A stretch of DNA of 17,174 nt from HGM12669 sp048527645 (GTDB lineage: Bacteria; Bacillota; Clostridia; Oscillospirales; CAG-272). The stretch lies in contig DBGFNI010000171.1 in assembly GCA_048527645.1 (NCBI GenBank), forward strand, positions 1 to 17,174, read 5' to 3'. Below the pieces are notes generated by a model. That model saw only the letters and a program-made list of their open reading frames with translations. It was not told the origin of the DNA and ran no database searches. A program made the position numbers and the translations under genes. This document shows positions 1-8,012 of the stretch, piece after piece (positions within the stretch are counted from its first letter, which is position 1; every line of letters starts with the position of its first letter).

Positions 1-592
1 TGTCCCAGTCCACAAAATCGTCTGCCCGGACAAAGCAGGGCAGCTTTAATCTGGCAAGCGGATAGAAATCAACGCTGATATAGAACTTCTCCGGGAGGTT
101 TTCTTCTTTATTCGGGAAAAACTCGGCGGCAATCTGATGCTGCCCGGCAAACCGCTCCTTGCGGGTACATCCGATTGCCTCAAACGCGGCGTAGATTTTC
201 TCTTTTTCGGCGGGATCTGCATAATTGTCCACATCGCCCGATGCAAACAGGCTCAAATCGCCGCCGGACAGCAGCAATGCGCCGAAGTTTTCAGAAACAA
301 ACATTTTCTGCACGCCGCATTCGGCAAGCGCCCGATACGCTTTGTCCAAAAAGCGCAGGATGCTTTCGTTCCGGCGGCGGTAAGTGTCTGCAATCTCAGA
401 CCAAAAATCAGCATCTATGCCGCATGCGCAAAGCGTCTTTGCGGCAAAAGGGAGAATTTTTTTCGTTGACACTGCTTCATAGACGGCATCCTTGCCCGCC
501 GCGGCATATGTATCCGCGATTTGCTGCTTTTCCTCCTCACTTAAGTGCTCTCCCCGAATCATGAGAGGATCAATATTTTCCATACACGCCAT
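1..592 (-). CDS. Nucleotidyltransferase-fold family protein, 3' end off window (partial)
   Basis: 197 codons are visible and the frame is still open at the left edge, so the C-terminus is missing. The likely ATG directly follows the TAA of the upstream phosphotransferase gene (TAAATG). A purine-rich GGGGAAG lies just ahead of it, and a second in-frame ATG sits three codons later. The first 90 residues look helical. A block around residues 99-126 (SENFGALLLSGGD, then FASGDVDNYAD) resembles the Gly-rich stretch and D-x-D of nucleotidyltransferase-fold proteins such as the uncharacterised NTP_transf_5 group. D120 and D122 would be the metal-binding pair, with a later acidic residue in the VDFYP segment (about 174-178). 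The fold is inferred from motif shape only, and the substrate is unknown. It is the last visible gene of the glycan operon. Confidence 0.6.
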   Translation of the reverse strand, partial: MACMENIDPLMIRGEHLSEEEKQQIADTYAAAGKDAVYEAVSTKKILPFAAKTLCACGIDADFWSEIADTYRRRNESILRFLDKAYRALAECGVQKMFVSENFGALLLSGGDLSLFASGDVDNYADPAEKEKIYAAFEAIGCTRKERFAGQHQIAAEFFPNKEENLPEKFYISVDFYPLARLKLPCFVRADDFVDWD

Positions 593-1744
593 TTACGCTT
601 CCCCGTTCCATAATTTGACCATGCGCCCGGCAAAGGCGTCGAAGATTTCTCTGCCGGAGATACCGGGCAGTTCAAGCAGATCATCCAGATAAAAGAGGAT
701 ATCCTCCAGCCACACCGCGCTTTTCATCGCCGCATAATCGGGCGCCCTCCTTTTGCTTTGCTCACAGGCGCGCATTGCCTCGGGCGCCGCGCAATCCAGC
801 AGGCTTTTCCAACCGTATGCGCGGCGGAGCGAATAGTTCAGCACGGCACTGTCATACCACACGCTGCGTCTGCCGACGGTTTCCCAGTCGTAAATATAGG
901 TTTTGCCCGATGGGTCAACCCATATATTCCCGCTCTGAAAATCGCCGTGACCAAGACACAGCTCGACGGTATCACTGCGGGACAAAATCTCGGCGGCTGC
1001 CTGTGCCGTGTGCAAAAGCGGCTCGCTGTATTGAATCTGCTTTTCCCCCGCAGCACGCCTGAGCTTGGGCTCGATGTCTGCAAGCAGGGCTTGCGCATAT
1101 TCCGAAGCGCACACTTCGCTGCGGGTGTCTTCCGCCAGCCGGCGAATGCCCCGCACCGCATCATCCAGCCCCTTTTGATACGCCTTGCCGTTTTTGGTTC
1201 GCGCCAGCGGGTGCCCGTCCAGAATCGGCTCACGGAACCAAATATCGCCGTGCGCCGAAAGCGGAACCATAAAGTCATATCGGTGCGCTAGTCTAAACTG
1301 CAACTGATTATTGAAATATTTGTCGGAAAAGCCGCTCTTGACGATGCAGTCCACCTGACCGCTTTCATAATCAAAGATGCGAACCGATCGGTTTTGCGGA
1401 TAAATAAACGCGTTTTTCCCGAGCAGTCCCTTTGCAATGCGGCAGGTTCTCGTCTGCCCGAGCTGCGGGAAAGCCCAGATGAGCGTTGCGGCAGCGTGTC
1501 CCGCTAAATACTTGGCAAAATTGCCGCGGATATTATACTCTCCGTTCAAAAAGGTCAGCAGCCCGCGCGGAGCGGGAAAGCGGGAGATGAAGCCGAGCTT
1601 CGCATTGATAATCAGCTTTTCCCCCGGTCCCTCTTCATATGAAAAGGCGTCGTCGGCATTTCTGACGAGGCGGAAATACGTGTTCAGCGTATTCTCGAGA
1701 ATCGTGAAGAAATCCTCGCGCGCGATCATCTCGGCAATTCTCAT
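593..1744 (-). CDS. APH/choline-kinase-fold phosphotransferase
   Basis: 383 residues. The C-terminal half carries the signature of the aminoglycoside phosphotransferase / choline kinase fold. HGDFQSGN (residues 266-273) is the catalytic loop, with D268 as the expected base and N273 as metal ligand. IYDWE (284-288) supplies the second metal-binding Asp, D286. The first ~160 residues are poorly conserved but should form the N-lobe; no classical glycine-rich P-loop is evident. Such enzymes phosphorylate hydroxyl groups on small molecules: sugars, choline, amino acids or antibiotics. Its place between a thymidylate-kinase-like gene (4-bp ATGA overlap) and a nucleotidyltransferase-like gene, downstream of glycosyltransferases, argues for a sugar or glycan substituent over drug resistance. 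The exact substrate cannot be read from the sequence. Confidence 0.82.
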   Translation of the reverse strand: MRIAEMIAREDFFTILENTLNTYFRLVRNADDAFSYEEGPGEKLIINAKLGFISRFPAPRGLLTFLNGEYNIRGNFAKYLAGHAAATLIWAFPQLGQTRTCRIAKGLLGKNAFIYPQNRSVRIFDYESGQVDCIVKSGFSDKYFNNQLQFRLAHRYDFMVPLSAHGDIWFREPILDGHPLARTKNGKAYQKGLDDAVRGIRRLAEDTRSEVCASEYAQALLADIEPKLRRAAGEKQIQYSEPLLHTAQAAAEILSRSDTVELCLGHGDFQSGNIWVDPSGKTYIYDWETVGRRSVWYDSAVLNYSLRRAYGWKSLLDCAAPEAMRACEQSKRRAPDYAAMKSAVWLEDILFYLDDLLELPGISGREIFDAFAGRMVKLWNGEA

Positions 1745-2388
1745 TCGGTGATCCCCACGGCGGTCAACACTTCGCGGTGAAGCTGCTCAATCGGCTTCTG
1801 CCCATCCATAACATTTGTCCAGCAGCCGTTTTGAATGCACGCAAAATACCGGTCGATTTTCTGCTGCTTTTTTTCCAAAGTTTCGATACCCGCCGCGTTT
1901 TTCATGCGGTCCCGCTCCAGCGAAACCTCCGGGGGAACGACGAAAACAAACGAGACCTTCGGCTTTGGCGCAACGGATTTGACCAGCTTCCACAGCTTTG
2001 ACTTGTCGATGTCGATACCCTTGAAATCCGAATGCAGTTCCACATAGGTGTCCCAAATATACCGGTCGCAAATCAAATACTTGTTTGTGACGGCAAAAAA
2101 ACGATAGCAAATGCCCCAATACAGGCACAAATCAAGCATGCTGCAAAGATACAGCAGTTTTTCCTTGCGCGGATTTTGAAATACCGCCTCGCGGTATGCA
2201 GTCTTTTCTTCGGGATTCATTTTTTTGTCCCGCCGCACCAGCTGCTTGAGCAGCAGCACGCCGGGCGTGCCGCGCGCCTTGCTCCAGATTTTTTTAGCCT
2301 TGATATGATGCTCTTCCAAGTACTGATACAGCAGGTCAATCTGCGTCGTTTTTCCCGCGCTGTCAATGCCGCTGAAAGATACAATCAT
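1741..2388 (-). CDS. Thymidylate-kinase-like P-loop kinase
   Basis: 215 residues, the usual length for dTMP kinases. A Walker A loop GIDSAGKTT lies at residues 7-15, a DR pair at 108-109 (CDRYIWDTYVE), and an Arg-rich lid-like segment (ERDRMK) near 158-163. True dTMP kinases have GxDGxGKST and DR[YF]xxSxxAYQ. Here Ser replaces the second loop Gly and the SxxAYQ stretch is absent, so this is probably a paralogue with another acceptor. The start is well supported: AGGAGG sits 7 nt upstream, inside the last two Arg codons of the GT2 gene, and the stop/start gap is one base. The 3' end overlaps the phosphotransferase start by 4 bp. Its role in the glycan operon is unknown; phosphorylation of a sugar, a nucleotide or a lipid-linked intermediate are all possible. 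Confidence 0.8.
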   Translation of the reverse strand: MIVSFSGIDSAGKTTQIDLLYQYLEEHHIKAKKIWSKARGTPGVLLLKQLVRRDKKMNPEEKTAYREAVFQNPRKEKLLYLCSMLDLCLYWGICYRFFAVTNKYLICDRYIWDTYVELHSDFKGIDIDKSKLWKLVKSVAPKPKVSFVFVVPPEVSLERDRMKNAAGIETLEKKQQKIDRYFACIQNGCWTNVMDGQKPIEQLHREVLTAVGITE

Positions 2389-2389
2389 G

Positions 2390-3352
2390 CTAAAACCTCC
2401 TCATCAGCAAATACCCCGTCCGGGGGCACAGAAGAAGCAAACGGGAAACCGCCTTTGTTTTCAGGCTCCCGCATTTTGCTTCGCGCTGAACAAACGGACG
2501 GCAATTTGCCTCTTGATGCAGTCGTTTAAAATCCCCGAATGCAGTCATTTTCGCCGCGCTGTGCAGCAGGGAAAAATACATTCTGGGCAAAAACCGATCC
2601 CGAATCTCGGGGCACATCCGGTTTTCAACATCGGCATACAGCCGCTCCAACCCGCCGATGCAGGTCAGCATTTTCGGAATTCCGGACGCTGTCATCGTCG
2701 ATCCGGGGTGAAGAATGTATTGATAGTTTGACCGACTCGTGTGGATCACGGGCTTTCGGTTATAGGCGAGGCATCTCCAGATAAACTGCACATCCTCCGA
2801 ATAGCGCACCGCCTCGTCAAACAAAAGCGCGTTTTCGGTCAGAAAATCTTTGCGAAACAAGAGTGTGGGCAGCAAAAACTTCACAGAACGGTTGAAAAAG
2901 ACCCTCTGCGCTTCTTCGGGAGCAAACCGCACCGGATCGGCGCCTTCTTCCCGCTGTGTGGACGGCGTTGCGCCATTTGCCGTGACGACGGTAAAAGAAC
3001 TTGAATAGATGTCCGACGCTCCTTCGTCCCGTATCATGCGCGCGTAATCAGACAGAAAGTCATCCGCCAGAACATCGTCTGCATCCACCATGACAATGTA
3101 TTCGCCGCGCGCCGCCCGCAGCCCTGTGTTGCGTGCACCGGACACGCCGCGGTTTTCTGTATGGATGATGCGGTATGGAATATCCGACGCCTCCGACAGC
3201 ACATTTTCGGCAATCTGCATCGAGCCATCCGGCGAGCCGTCGTCCACGACAATCAGCTCAAACGAACGGTATTTCTGTGCCAAGACGGAGGTCAGACAGG
3301 CTTTTATGTACTTTTCCACATTGTAAACAGGAATCACTACGGAAATCATCAT
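2390..3352 (-). CDS. GT2 family glycosyltransferase
   Basis: 320 residues from the chosen start. The GT-A nucleotide-sugar-binding half is clear: ISVVIPVYN near the N-terminus, VVDDGSPDGS around residues 35-44, ENRGVSGARN around 66-75, and the metal-binding D-x-D as VDADD at 89-93. A SEDVQFIWR segment further on matches the region carrying the catalytic acid in GT2 enzymes. No membrane segments are seen, so it should act at the cytoplasmic face on a lipid-linked acceptor. The ATG at 3352 overlaps the stop of the GT4 gene as ATGA, and AGGTG lies 6 nt before it. An upstream in-frame ATG at 3376 would add eight residues inside the GT4 gene and is less likely; the next ATG, at 3349, is also possible. 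Donor and acceptor are unknown. Confidence 0.9.
   Translation of the reverse strand: MMISVVIPVYNVEKYIKACLTSVLAQKYRSFELIVVDDGSPDGSMQIAENVLSEASDIPYRIIHTENRGVSGARNTGLRAARGEYIVMVDADDVLADDFLSDYARMIRDEGASDIYSSSFTVVTANGATPSTQREEGADPVRFAPEEAQRVFFNRSVKFLLPTLLFRKDFLTENALLFDEAVRYSEDVQFIWRCLAYNRKPVIHTSRSNYQYILHPGSTMTASGIPKMLTCIGGLERLYADVENRMCPEIRDRFLPRMYFSLLHSAAKMTAFGDFKRLHQEANCRPFVQREAKCGSLKTKAVSRLLLLCPRTGYLLMRRF
2396..2401 (-). promoter_or_regulatory. Shine-Dalgarno of the thymidylate-kinase-like gene
   Basis: AGGAGG, seven bases before the ATG at 2388, is formed by the last two Arg codons of the GT2 gene. It fixes the start and shows strong coupled translation of this internal gene. Confidence 0.85.
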
Positions 3353-4551
3353 GGCTCGCACCTGCCCATAATGCAATTGTAGCAGTCGTGCGCATCAAAG
3401 TGCTGCTCGAGATATTCTCTGGCGGCTTTCCCCATCTGCACAATGTCAGAAGCATTCATTTTGTCTACCGCTTTTGTAAACGAATCGACGTCTTTGGCAG
3501 AGGAGGTGTAGCCGTAGCCGCCCCTTTCCGCATCGGTACCGATGTCGGTGACATCATCCGAACAAACAACAACCGGCATCGCGTTTTCCATATAGGAAAG
3601 GATCCGGGACGGATAGTTCGGAATCGTGAAACGGGAATCGAGAAAAATCAGTCCGACATCACAGCCGGCTGCCAAGGCATCATACCGGTCCTTTGGTAAA
3701 AACCGAATCAGACGGACATTAGACGGATGCTCGTCCCGGATATAGTCTTCCAGCATGGGATATTCGCTTCCGCTGCCGCAAATGATGAAAAACCGATCGC
3801 TTTTGCCGGCGTTTGCATCAAGACAGCGGATGAGATGATCGATGCCCTGTGGCTTGCCCAAATTGCCGCCGTAAAGATATACGGTTGCCTCCCGGGAGAT
3901 ATGATATTGCTCCCGCACCGCCGCCTTTTGCGCGGTTCGGTCGGTCAGGGGATGGGGCAAAATCGCATTGGCGCAGATTTCGACCTTGTCCGCAGAAATC
4001 TCGGGATTCCAGTGCATCAGATAATCCACATTCGCCTGTGACATACAGCCGATGGTGTCCGAAACGCGGTAGAGTCCCTTTTCCTTTCCGCGAAAATAGC
4101 GGTACAGCAGGCCGCCCTTGCCAAACATGGCAAGGTCAACGGCGTTCTGCGGGAAAATATCCTTGAGCATCAGATAGGTACGGCAGTGAAAATCACGCTT
4201 TAATTTCCGCACTGGCCCGTACAGGGTGATCGGCGGGGTGGAATACAGAATCAGTCCGAAGGAAATACCGCTGAGATATTTTTTAACAGCGCGGTAATAC
4301 AGCCCGCTTAACGTGACGGTTGAAATGCCTTTTTCAATCAGCGAGACCCCGCTTGTATTGCCGACGCGCACCTTCAGCAGCGAATATGTATCAAAGTCCA
4401 GCAGCTCCGTTTGTTCTCCGCTGCTTTTCTCCCGCGGCGTGACGATATAGGGGCGGTGGCCGTGTTCGATAAACACCTTCATCAAATCCGAATAGATATT
4501 GTGCATTTCAATATCCGTAAACGGATTCATGGTCAAAAATAATATATTCAT
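3349..4551 (-). CDS. GT4 family (GT-B fold) glycosyltransferase
   Basis: 400 residues, typical for WbuB-like GT4 enzymes. The N-terminal Rossmann domain starts with MNILFLTMNP and a helix with SDLMKVFIEHGH (21-32). The C-terminal donor-binding domain begins around VYLYGGNLGKPQG (about 224-236). It contains PSRILSYMENAMPVVV (314-329), which corresponds to the E-x7-E region contacting the nucleotide-sugar donor, with E322 visible. It lies 6 bp after the FemAB-like gene and overlaps the GT2 gene by 4 bp at its 3' end. No signal peptide or membrane helix is apparent, so it is probably peripheral at the inner face of the membrane. It would add one sugar to the growing lipid-linked glycan; sugar specificity cannot be inferred. 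Confidence 0.9.
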   Translation of the reverse strand: MNILFLTMNPFTDIEMHNIYSDLMKVFIEHGHRPYIVTPREKSSGEQTELLDFDTYSLLKVRVGNTSGVSLIEKGISTVTLSGLYYRAVKKYLSGISFGLILYSTPPITLYGPVRKLKRDFHCRTYLMLKDIFPQNAVDLAMFGKGGLLYRYFRGKEKGLYRVSDTIGCMSQANVDYLMHWNPEISADKVEICANAILPHPLTDRTAQKAAVREQYHISREATVYLYGGNLGKPQGIDHLIRCLDANAGKSDRFFIICGSGSEYPMLEDYIRDEHPSNVRLIRFLPKDRYDALAAGCDVGLIFLDSRFTIPNYPSRILSYMENAMPVVVCSDDVTDIGTDAERGGYGYTSSAKDVDSFTKAVDKMNASDIVQMGKAAREYLEQHFDAHDCYNCIMGRCEP

Positions 4552-4557
4552 CTCACT

Positions 4558-5535
4558 TCACGCTCTGTATAACGGGAAATAGTCGGCGGCAAGGTCAAAC
4601 ACAGCATCCTTTGCTGCACGGGCATTGACAAAATAATCGTATTTTTCTTTGTCGAATATATATTTTCCGACATAGAACGGAACATCGGGAGCAGGGGTAA
4701 AACTGCGCTTGTATTTGTATATGCCGTCATCCTTGTGATAACCGCCGCCCAAGACAAAGACCGAAATCCCTGTCGCGTTACACCACTGAATGATGGCGTC
4801 CTTCAAAAAATCGTTCGGCCGCATGGGATAATAATCCTCTAGCGTGCCGCCCAGGAAGGAATATGCATATTTTTCGGAATACAGCACGAGTTCGGTCGCA
4901 ATCGCCTTGCCGTCCTTGAGGACATCGAAATATATAAAGTTGCGGGGCAGGAGCTTTTCGATGTTTTCAAAGTATTCTCTTTCAAAATAGTAATACTGCT
5001 TGGCGTGATTGCGCTGCATCGTCTCATAATAGATGGTAAGAAAATCGTCTAAATGCGCCGTGCTCTTTTCGATCCGCATTTCCAGACCGTTTGCCCGCGC
5101 CTTTTTGACATTCTTTCTGACCTTATGCTCATACCGCATATAAATCTCGTCATAGGAGCCGGTCGTATCGACAATAACGTCATCGAGCATCTTGACCGTT
5201 TCTCCGTAATAATGCTCGCGCACATCCACGTTGTCGTACAGATGAAAGCGGATAAATTCGCAGATGATGCGATTCTCTCTGCAGTACGCGGAAAATGCTT
5301 CGCGGTAAGAGTCCATCAGTTTTTGCACATCGGAGCATTCCATGATGATGGGCCCGCCGTAGCCGTAAGGCGTGACGATGTCATAGTAGGTCTGCCCGTC
5401 GATTTCGGTCTCGATCCGGCGCAGAATAAAGGTATTTTTGATTTTGCCAAACGCACATTCGTGCGTAAAGGTCGCACTGCGCCCGTCGATTCTTTCGTAC
5501 AGCTTTGCGTAATTCTCGTTAAAGTATAAATCCAT
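4558..5535 (-). CDS. FemAB-like / GNAT-fold acyl- or aminoacyl-transferase
   Basis: 325 residues from the ATG of a TGATG overlap with the DegT gene stop. A longer frame opens at 5607 but only duplicates sequence inside the upstream gene. The segment TPYGYGGPI (residues 55-63), the basic stretch KVRKNVKKARANGLEM (138-153), and a C-terminal block with FLGGTLEDYYPMRPND (227-242) and VFVLGGGYHKDDGIYKYK (259-276) are typical of double-GNAT proteins of the FemAB / BioF2-like (Acetyltransf_6) group. FemAB enzymes move an amino acid from aminoacyl-tRNA to a cell-wall precursor, while others N-acylate sugars. Coming directly after a sugar aminotransferase, an attractive inference is acylation of the newly made amino group. 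The acyl donor is not evident. Confidence 0.75.
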   Translation of the reverse strand: MDLYFNENYAKLYERIDGRSATFTHECAFGKIKNTFILRRIETEIDGQTYYDIVTPYGYGGPIIMECSDVQKLMDSYREAFSAYCRENRIICEFIRFHLYDNVDVREHYYGETVKMLDDVIVDTTGSYDEIYMRYEHKVRKNVKKARANGLEMRIEKSTAHLDDFLTIYYETMQRNHAKQYYYFEREYFENIEKLLPRNFIYFDVLKDGKAIATELVLYSEKYAYSFLGGTLEDYYPMRPNDFLKDAIIQWCNATGISVFVLGGGYHKDDGIYKYKRSFTPAPDVPFYVGKYIFDKEKYDYFVNARAAKDAVFDLAADYFPLYRA

Positions 5536-6599
5536 CACTCGCTCAAACAACTCCTCAATAAACGGTATAGACGTTCCATGTCCGCCTCGCCGTACCGCTG
5601 GTCGCAAACACAGGACAGCTCGGTCGTGTACAGCGCAGCCCCCGCCTCGCTGATGGTGTGCAACGCGGAAAGCGGCCAGTGCACGGGCAGATAGATCCCC
5701 TCTGCAATCAGCGCTTTGCGCACGGCGTCCCGTTTTCCGCCGTCAACGGTGATCGGCACAAACAGCGGACAGTCATCCCCACGCACATCCCCGAATGGAA
5801 GCTCGATTCCGGGCTGGGTGCGCAGCCGCTCAATCAGATATTCTGCATTTTTGCGGCGTTTTTGGCGTATGGCATCGGGGTCCGCGGTTTGCAGCTTTGC
5901 GCACGAAGCCGCGTCCGGCGCATAACGCAGATAGTCTGTTTCAAGCATATTTTCCGCCGCGGCAAACAGATCGAGAAACGCTTTCTTGTCAACAGCTTTT
6001 CCATCCATATACGCGGCTTTCAAATCAAAGGCACGATTGCGCAGCTGCGTATACGCATCAAACGACGAGAGCGCCGTATCACATAGCGGCCCGTCGCGCT
6101 TAGAGACAAACCCGGCATTTACGCCGAACCATTTTCGATAGCTGCCGAAGACATAGTCATACAACGAAAAATCGTTGTTTTCACAAAACAGGGAATGCGT
6201 CGCGTCATACAGGAGGATTTTTCCCTTTTCCGCCTGATCCCGCGCGATTTGTGCCGTATCGGCTTGGCGATATCCGAAACAGTCCATGAGAAAAACCAGC
6301 TCACAGTCATTGTCCGCGCACAACGCGCGTCGGATTTTGCCGTCGCGCACCGTGACGTCGTAAAACTCCACGGCGACGTGATGCCTGAGAAAGGGCTCAA
6401 TCATCGTATGACAGCAGTAAGACGGCAAATATGCCTTTTGAACGCGGTGCGTGCGCAGAATATCGTCAACCGCAATTTCCTGTGCGGTGCGCCCGGAAAG
6501 GACGGTCAGGCTCGAAAATCCGTGGGGCAGCAGGCGGGAAACGCCGCTTCCGCCGTCATGCGGCTGCGTCCAGAATTCGCTTCCGATTTCGTTTCGCAT
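5535..6599 (-). CDS. DegT/DnrJ/EryC1-type PLP aminotransferase, divergent
   Basis: 354 residues from the ATG at 6599, four bases after the acetyltransferase stop, with GGGAAG upstream. The frame is open to 6707, but that would overlap the upstream gene by about 100 bp. The fold-type I PLP layout is visible: a small loop with SGRTAQ (35-40), LPSYCCHTMIEPF (58-70), VFLMDCFGY (102-110), the cofactor-contacting D132 and H135 in YDATHS, and the presumptive Schiff-base lysine K156 in FGSYRKWFGVNAGF. Sugar aminotransferases normally read SFHxxKxxTxGEGG here, so this member has drifted, although the lysine remains. It should aminate a keto-sugar nucleotide with glutamate as amino donor. No dehydratase or epimerase supplying that keto-sugar is in the window. 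DegT-like structural proteins without catalysis are the alternative. Confidence 0.78.
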   Translation of the reverse strand: MRNEIGSEFWTQPHDGGSGVSRLLPHGFSSLTVLSGRTAQEIAVDDILRTHRVQKAYLPSYCCHTMIEPFLRHHVAVEFYDVTVRDGKIRRALCADNDCELVFLMDCFGYRQADTAQIARDQAEKGKILLYDATHSLFCENNDFSLYDYVFGSYRKWFGVNAGFVSKRDGPLCDTALSSFDAYTQLRNRAFDLKAAYMDGKAVDKKAFLDLFAAAENMLETDYLRYAPDAASCAKLQTADPDAIRQKRRKNAEYLIERLRTQPGIELPFGDVRGDDCPLFVPITVDGGKRDAVRKALIAEGIYLPVHWPLSALHTISEAGAALYTTELSCVCDQRYGEADMERLYRLLRSCLSE

Positions 6600-6603
6600 C
6601 TGA

Positions 6604-7128
6604 TCAGTCTTCCCGCAGCCGTGAATAAACAAAAATGTTGCGGTACTGCCCTCCCTTGAACACACGCTGCCGCAATTCGCCCTCGCAGGTATAGCCGCAT
6701 TTTTCAAACAGCTTGCGGGAAATGTCGTTGTGCGTCAAAATCTCGGCATACACGCAATTGAGCCGAAGCTCATCGAATGCATATCGGGTCAGTGCGCGCA
6801 GGGCGTCTGAGCCGTAGCCCTTTCCCCTGCCGCTTTGCGCCAGCTTGATGTGAATCTGCGCAACGCCGTTTTTGCGGTCGATGCTGCTGAGAATGACGGT
6901 GCCCACGCCGCTGTTATCCGCCGTTTCCGCGGGAACGACAATACAGCGCAGAACATCCGAAGCGCCCGTTTGCGCAGCCATCCATTTTCGCTGCTCCGTC
7001 TCGGAAACGGGAAACGAGCTGCCGCCGAGCATACGCTCGGTTTGCGGGTCGTTGATCAGTTCGAGCAGCAGCGCCGTGTCGCGTTCCTCGATTGCCCGCA
7101 ATATGACTTTTTCACCGTAAATATTCAT
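6604..7128 (-). CDS. GNAT acetyltransferase (RimJ/RimL type)
   Basis: 174 residues, standard for the Acetyltransf_3 subgroup. MNIYGEKVILRAIEERDTA at the start is the usual first strand and helix. The acetyl-CoA pyrophosphate loop is SGRGKGYG (residues 99-106), and the NDISRKLFEKCGY stretch (134-146) is the classical motif B. The ATG overlaps the stop of the PglC-like gene as ATGA, so translation is probably coupled. RimJ/L-type enzymes acetylate amino groups on proteins, but in glycan loci related GNATs acetylate amino-sugar nucleotides. Given the adjacent aminotransferase and PglC-like transferase, sugar N-acetylation is the more natural guess. This differs from the PglD left-handed beta-helix acetyltransferases found in the Campylobacter pgl locus. 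Confidence 0.85.
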   Translation of the reverse strand: MNIYGEKVILRAIEERDTALLLELINDPQTERMLGGSSFPVSETEQRKWMAAQTGASDVLRCIVVPAETADNSGVGTVILSSIDRKNGVAQIHIKLAQSGRGKGYGSDALRALTRYAFDELRLNCVYAEILTHNDISRKLFEKCGYTCEGELRQRVFKGGQYRNIFVYSRLRED

Positions 7129-7829
7129 GTTACGTCCACCTTTTCTTGTTCCAACTGCCTTCTTCTGTAAACGTCGAAGTCCTCGGGACTGTCAACGCCG
7201 CGCTCCCCGATGCCGGAATGCTTAAACACCACCGCCACGGTTTGCAGGATAATGGTGATGTCACCGATAAAACTGATGTTTCGAACATAGTTGCAGTCGT
7301 GCATAAACCGCTCTTCCCAGGTTGTTGCATTGCGTCCGTGAACCTGCGCCATGCCGGTCAGACCCGGGCGGACGCTGTGCCGCATCCGTTCTTCATCGGT
7401 ATAGTAAGGCAAATACTGCACGGCAAGCGGCCGCGGCCCGACAACTGACATATCGCCTTTCAGAATATTGATCAGCTCTGGCAGCTCGTCAAGCGAGGCT
7501 GCGCGCAAAAACCGGCCGTATTTTGTCAGGCGGCGGTCGTCCGGCAAGAGCTTGCCGTTCGCATCCGTCTCACAGGTCATAGTGCGAAATTTTATCAGCT
7601 TGAAAATCCGCTCGCCCTTGCCGGGACGTCGCTGGGTGAAGAACGGATTGCCCTTCATCGCGGCAGCGCCGATTGCCGTCAGCAGCAAAAGAACGGGAGA
7701 CAGGACAAGCAACGCGCAAAACGAGAGAAAAAAGTCCATCGGACGTTTTATGTATCTTGCATAAATGCCGGTTGAGACGGCGAGCGGTTCGCTCTTCCCC
7801 TCCGGCGTTTTCGGTGGCGTTTGAATCAT
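7125..7829 (-). CDS. PglC-like polyprenyl-phosphate sugar-1-phosphate transferase (bacterial sugar transferase)
   Basis: 234 residues, the size of single-domain monotopic phosphoglycosyl transferases. A hydrophobic segment at about 30-57, beginning YIKRPMDFF and containing SP, matches the re-entrant membrane helix. It is followed by FKLIKFRTM (76-84), the catalytic Asp-Glu D114-E115 in SLDELPELIN, GDMSVVGPRP (125-134) and RPGLTGMAQVHGR (154-166). The enzyme transfers a sugar-1-phosphate from a UDP-sugar to undecaprenyl phosphate at the cytoplasmic membrane face, which starts a glycan. A GAGGAA Shine-Dalgarno lies just before the ATG, overlapping the end of a 59-codon ORF. It is the first recognisable gene of the glycan operon, downstream of the promoter at 8251-8279. 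Confidence 0.95.
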   Translation of the reverse strand: MIQTPPKTPEGKSEPLAVSTGIYARYIKRPMDFFLSFCALLVLSPVLLLLTAIGAAAMKGNPFFTQRRPGKGERIFKLIKFRTMTCETDANGKLLPDDRRLTKYGRFLRAASLDELPELINILKGDMSVVGPRPLAVQYLPYYTDEERMRHSVRPGLTGMAQVHGRNATTWEERFMHDCNYVRNISFIGDITIILQTVAVVFKHSGIGERGVDSPEDFDVYRRRQLEQEKVDVT

Positions 7830-7832
7830 AGA

Positions 7833-8012
7833 TTATTCCTCAGCAAAAGCATTTTTTCGATTGTCATTCAGACCTTTATCCAAAAGATCCGCGCCGGCAT
7901 TTGCACAGACCCCGGCGAGATATGCGCTGATCCTCGCCCTGCCTCCTCCGTCTCTTGTAACAAACGGATTGATCCGGACAAGCCGCTGCATATACGGGTG
8001 CTTTGAGGGCAT
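7833..8012 (-). CDS. Small hypothetical protein (59 aa), tentative
   Basis: A 59-codon ORF starts at ATG 8012 (MPSKHPYMQRLVRINP) and ends TAA three bases before the PglC-like start. Its last codons carry that gene's Shine-Dalgarno, the same coupling seen throughout the operon. The C-terminal half (RISAYLAGVCANAGADLL, then a charged tail) could form an amphipathic helix. No family is recognised. A weak AGGA lies about 10 nt before the ATG. Against it: Arg codons are mostly AGA/AGG/CGG, the region folds into hairpins, and other frames are open too. It could be a true leader peptide, a short accessory protein, or a chance frame in an RNA leader. Confidence 0.33.
   Translation of the reverse strand: MPSKHPYMQRLVRINPFVTRDGGGRARISAYLAGVCANAGADLLDKGLNDNRKNAFAEE

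Noticed and set aside
593..1744. Aminoglycoside resistance gene
   Set aside because: Shares only the fold-level motifs; embedded and translationally coupled in a glycan operon, so antibiotic modification is not supported.
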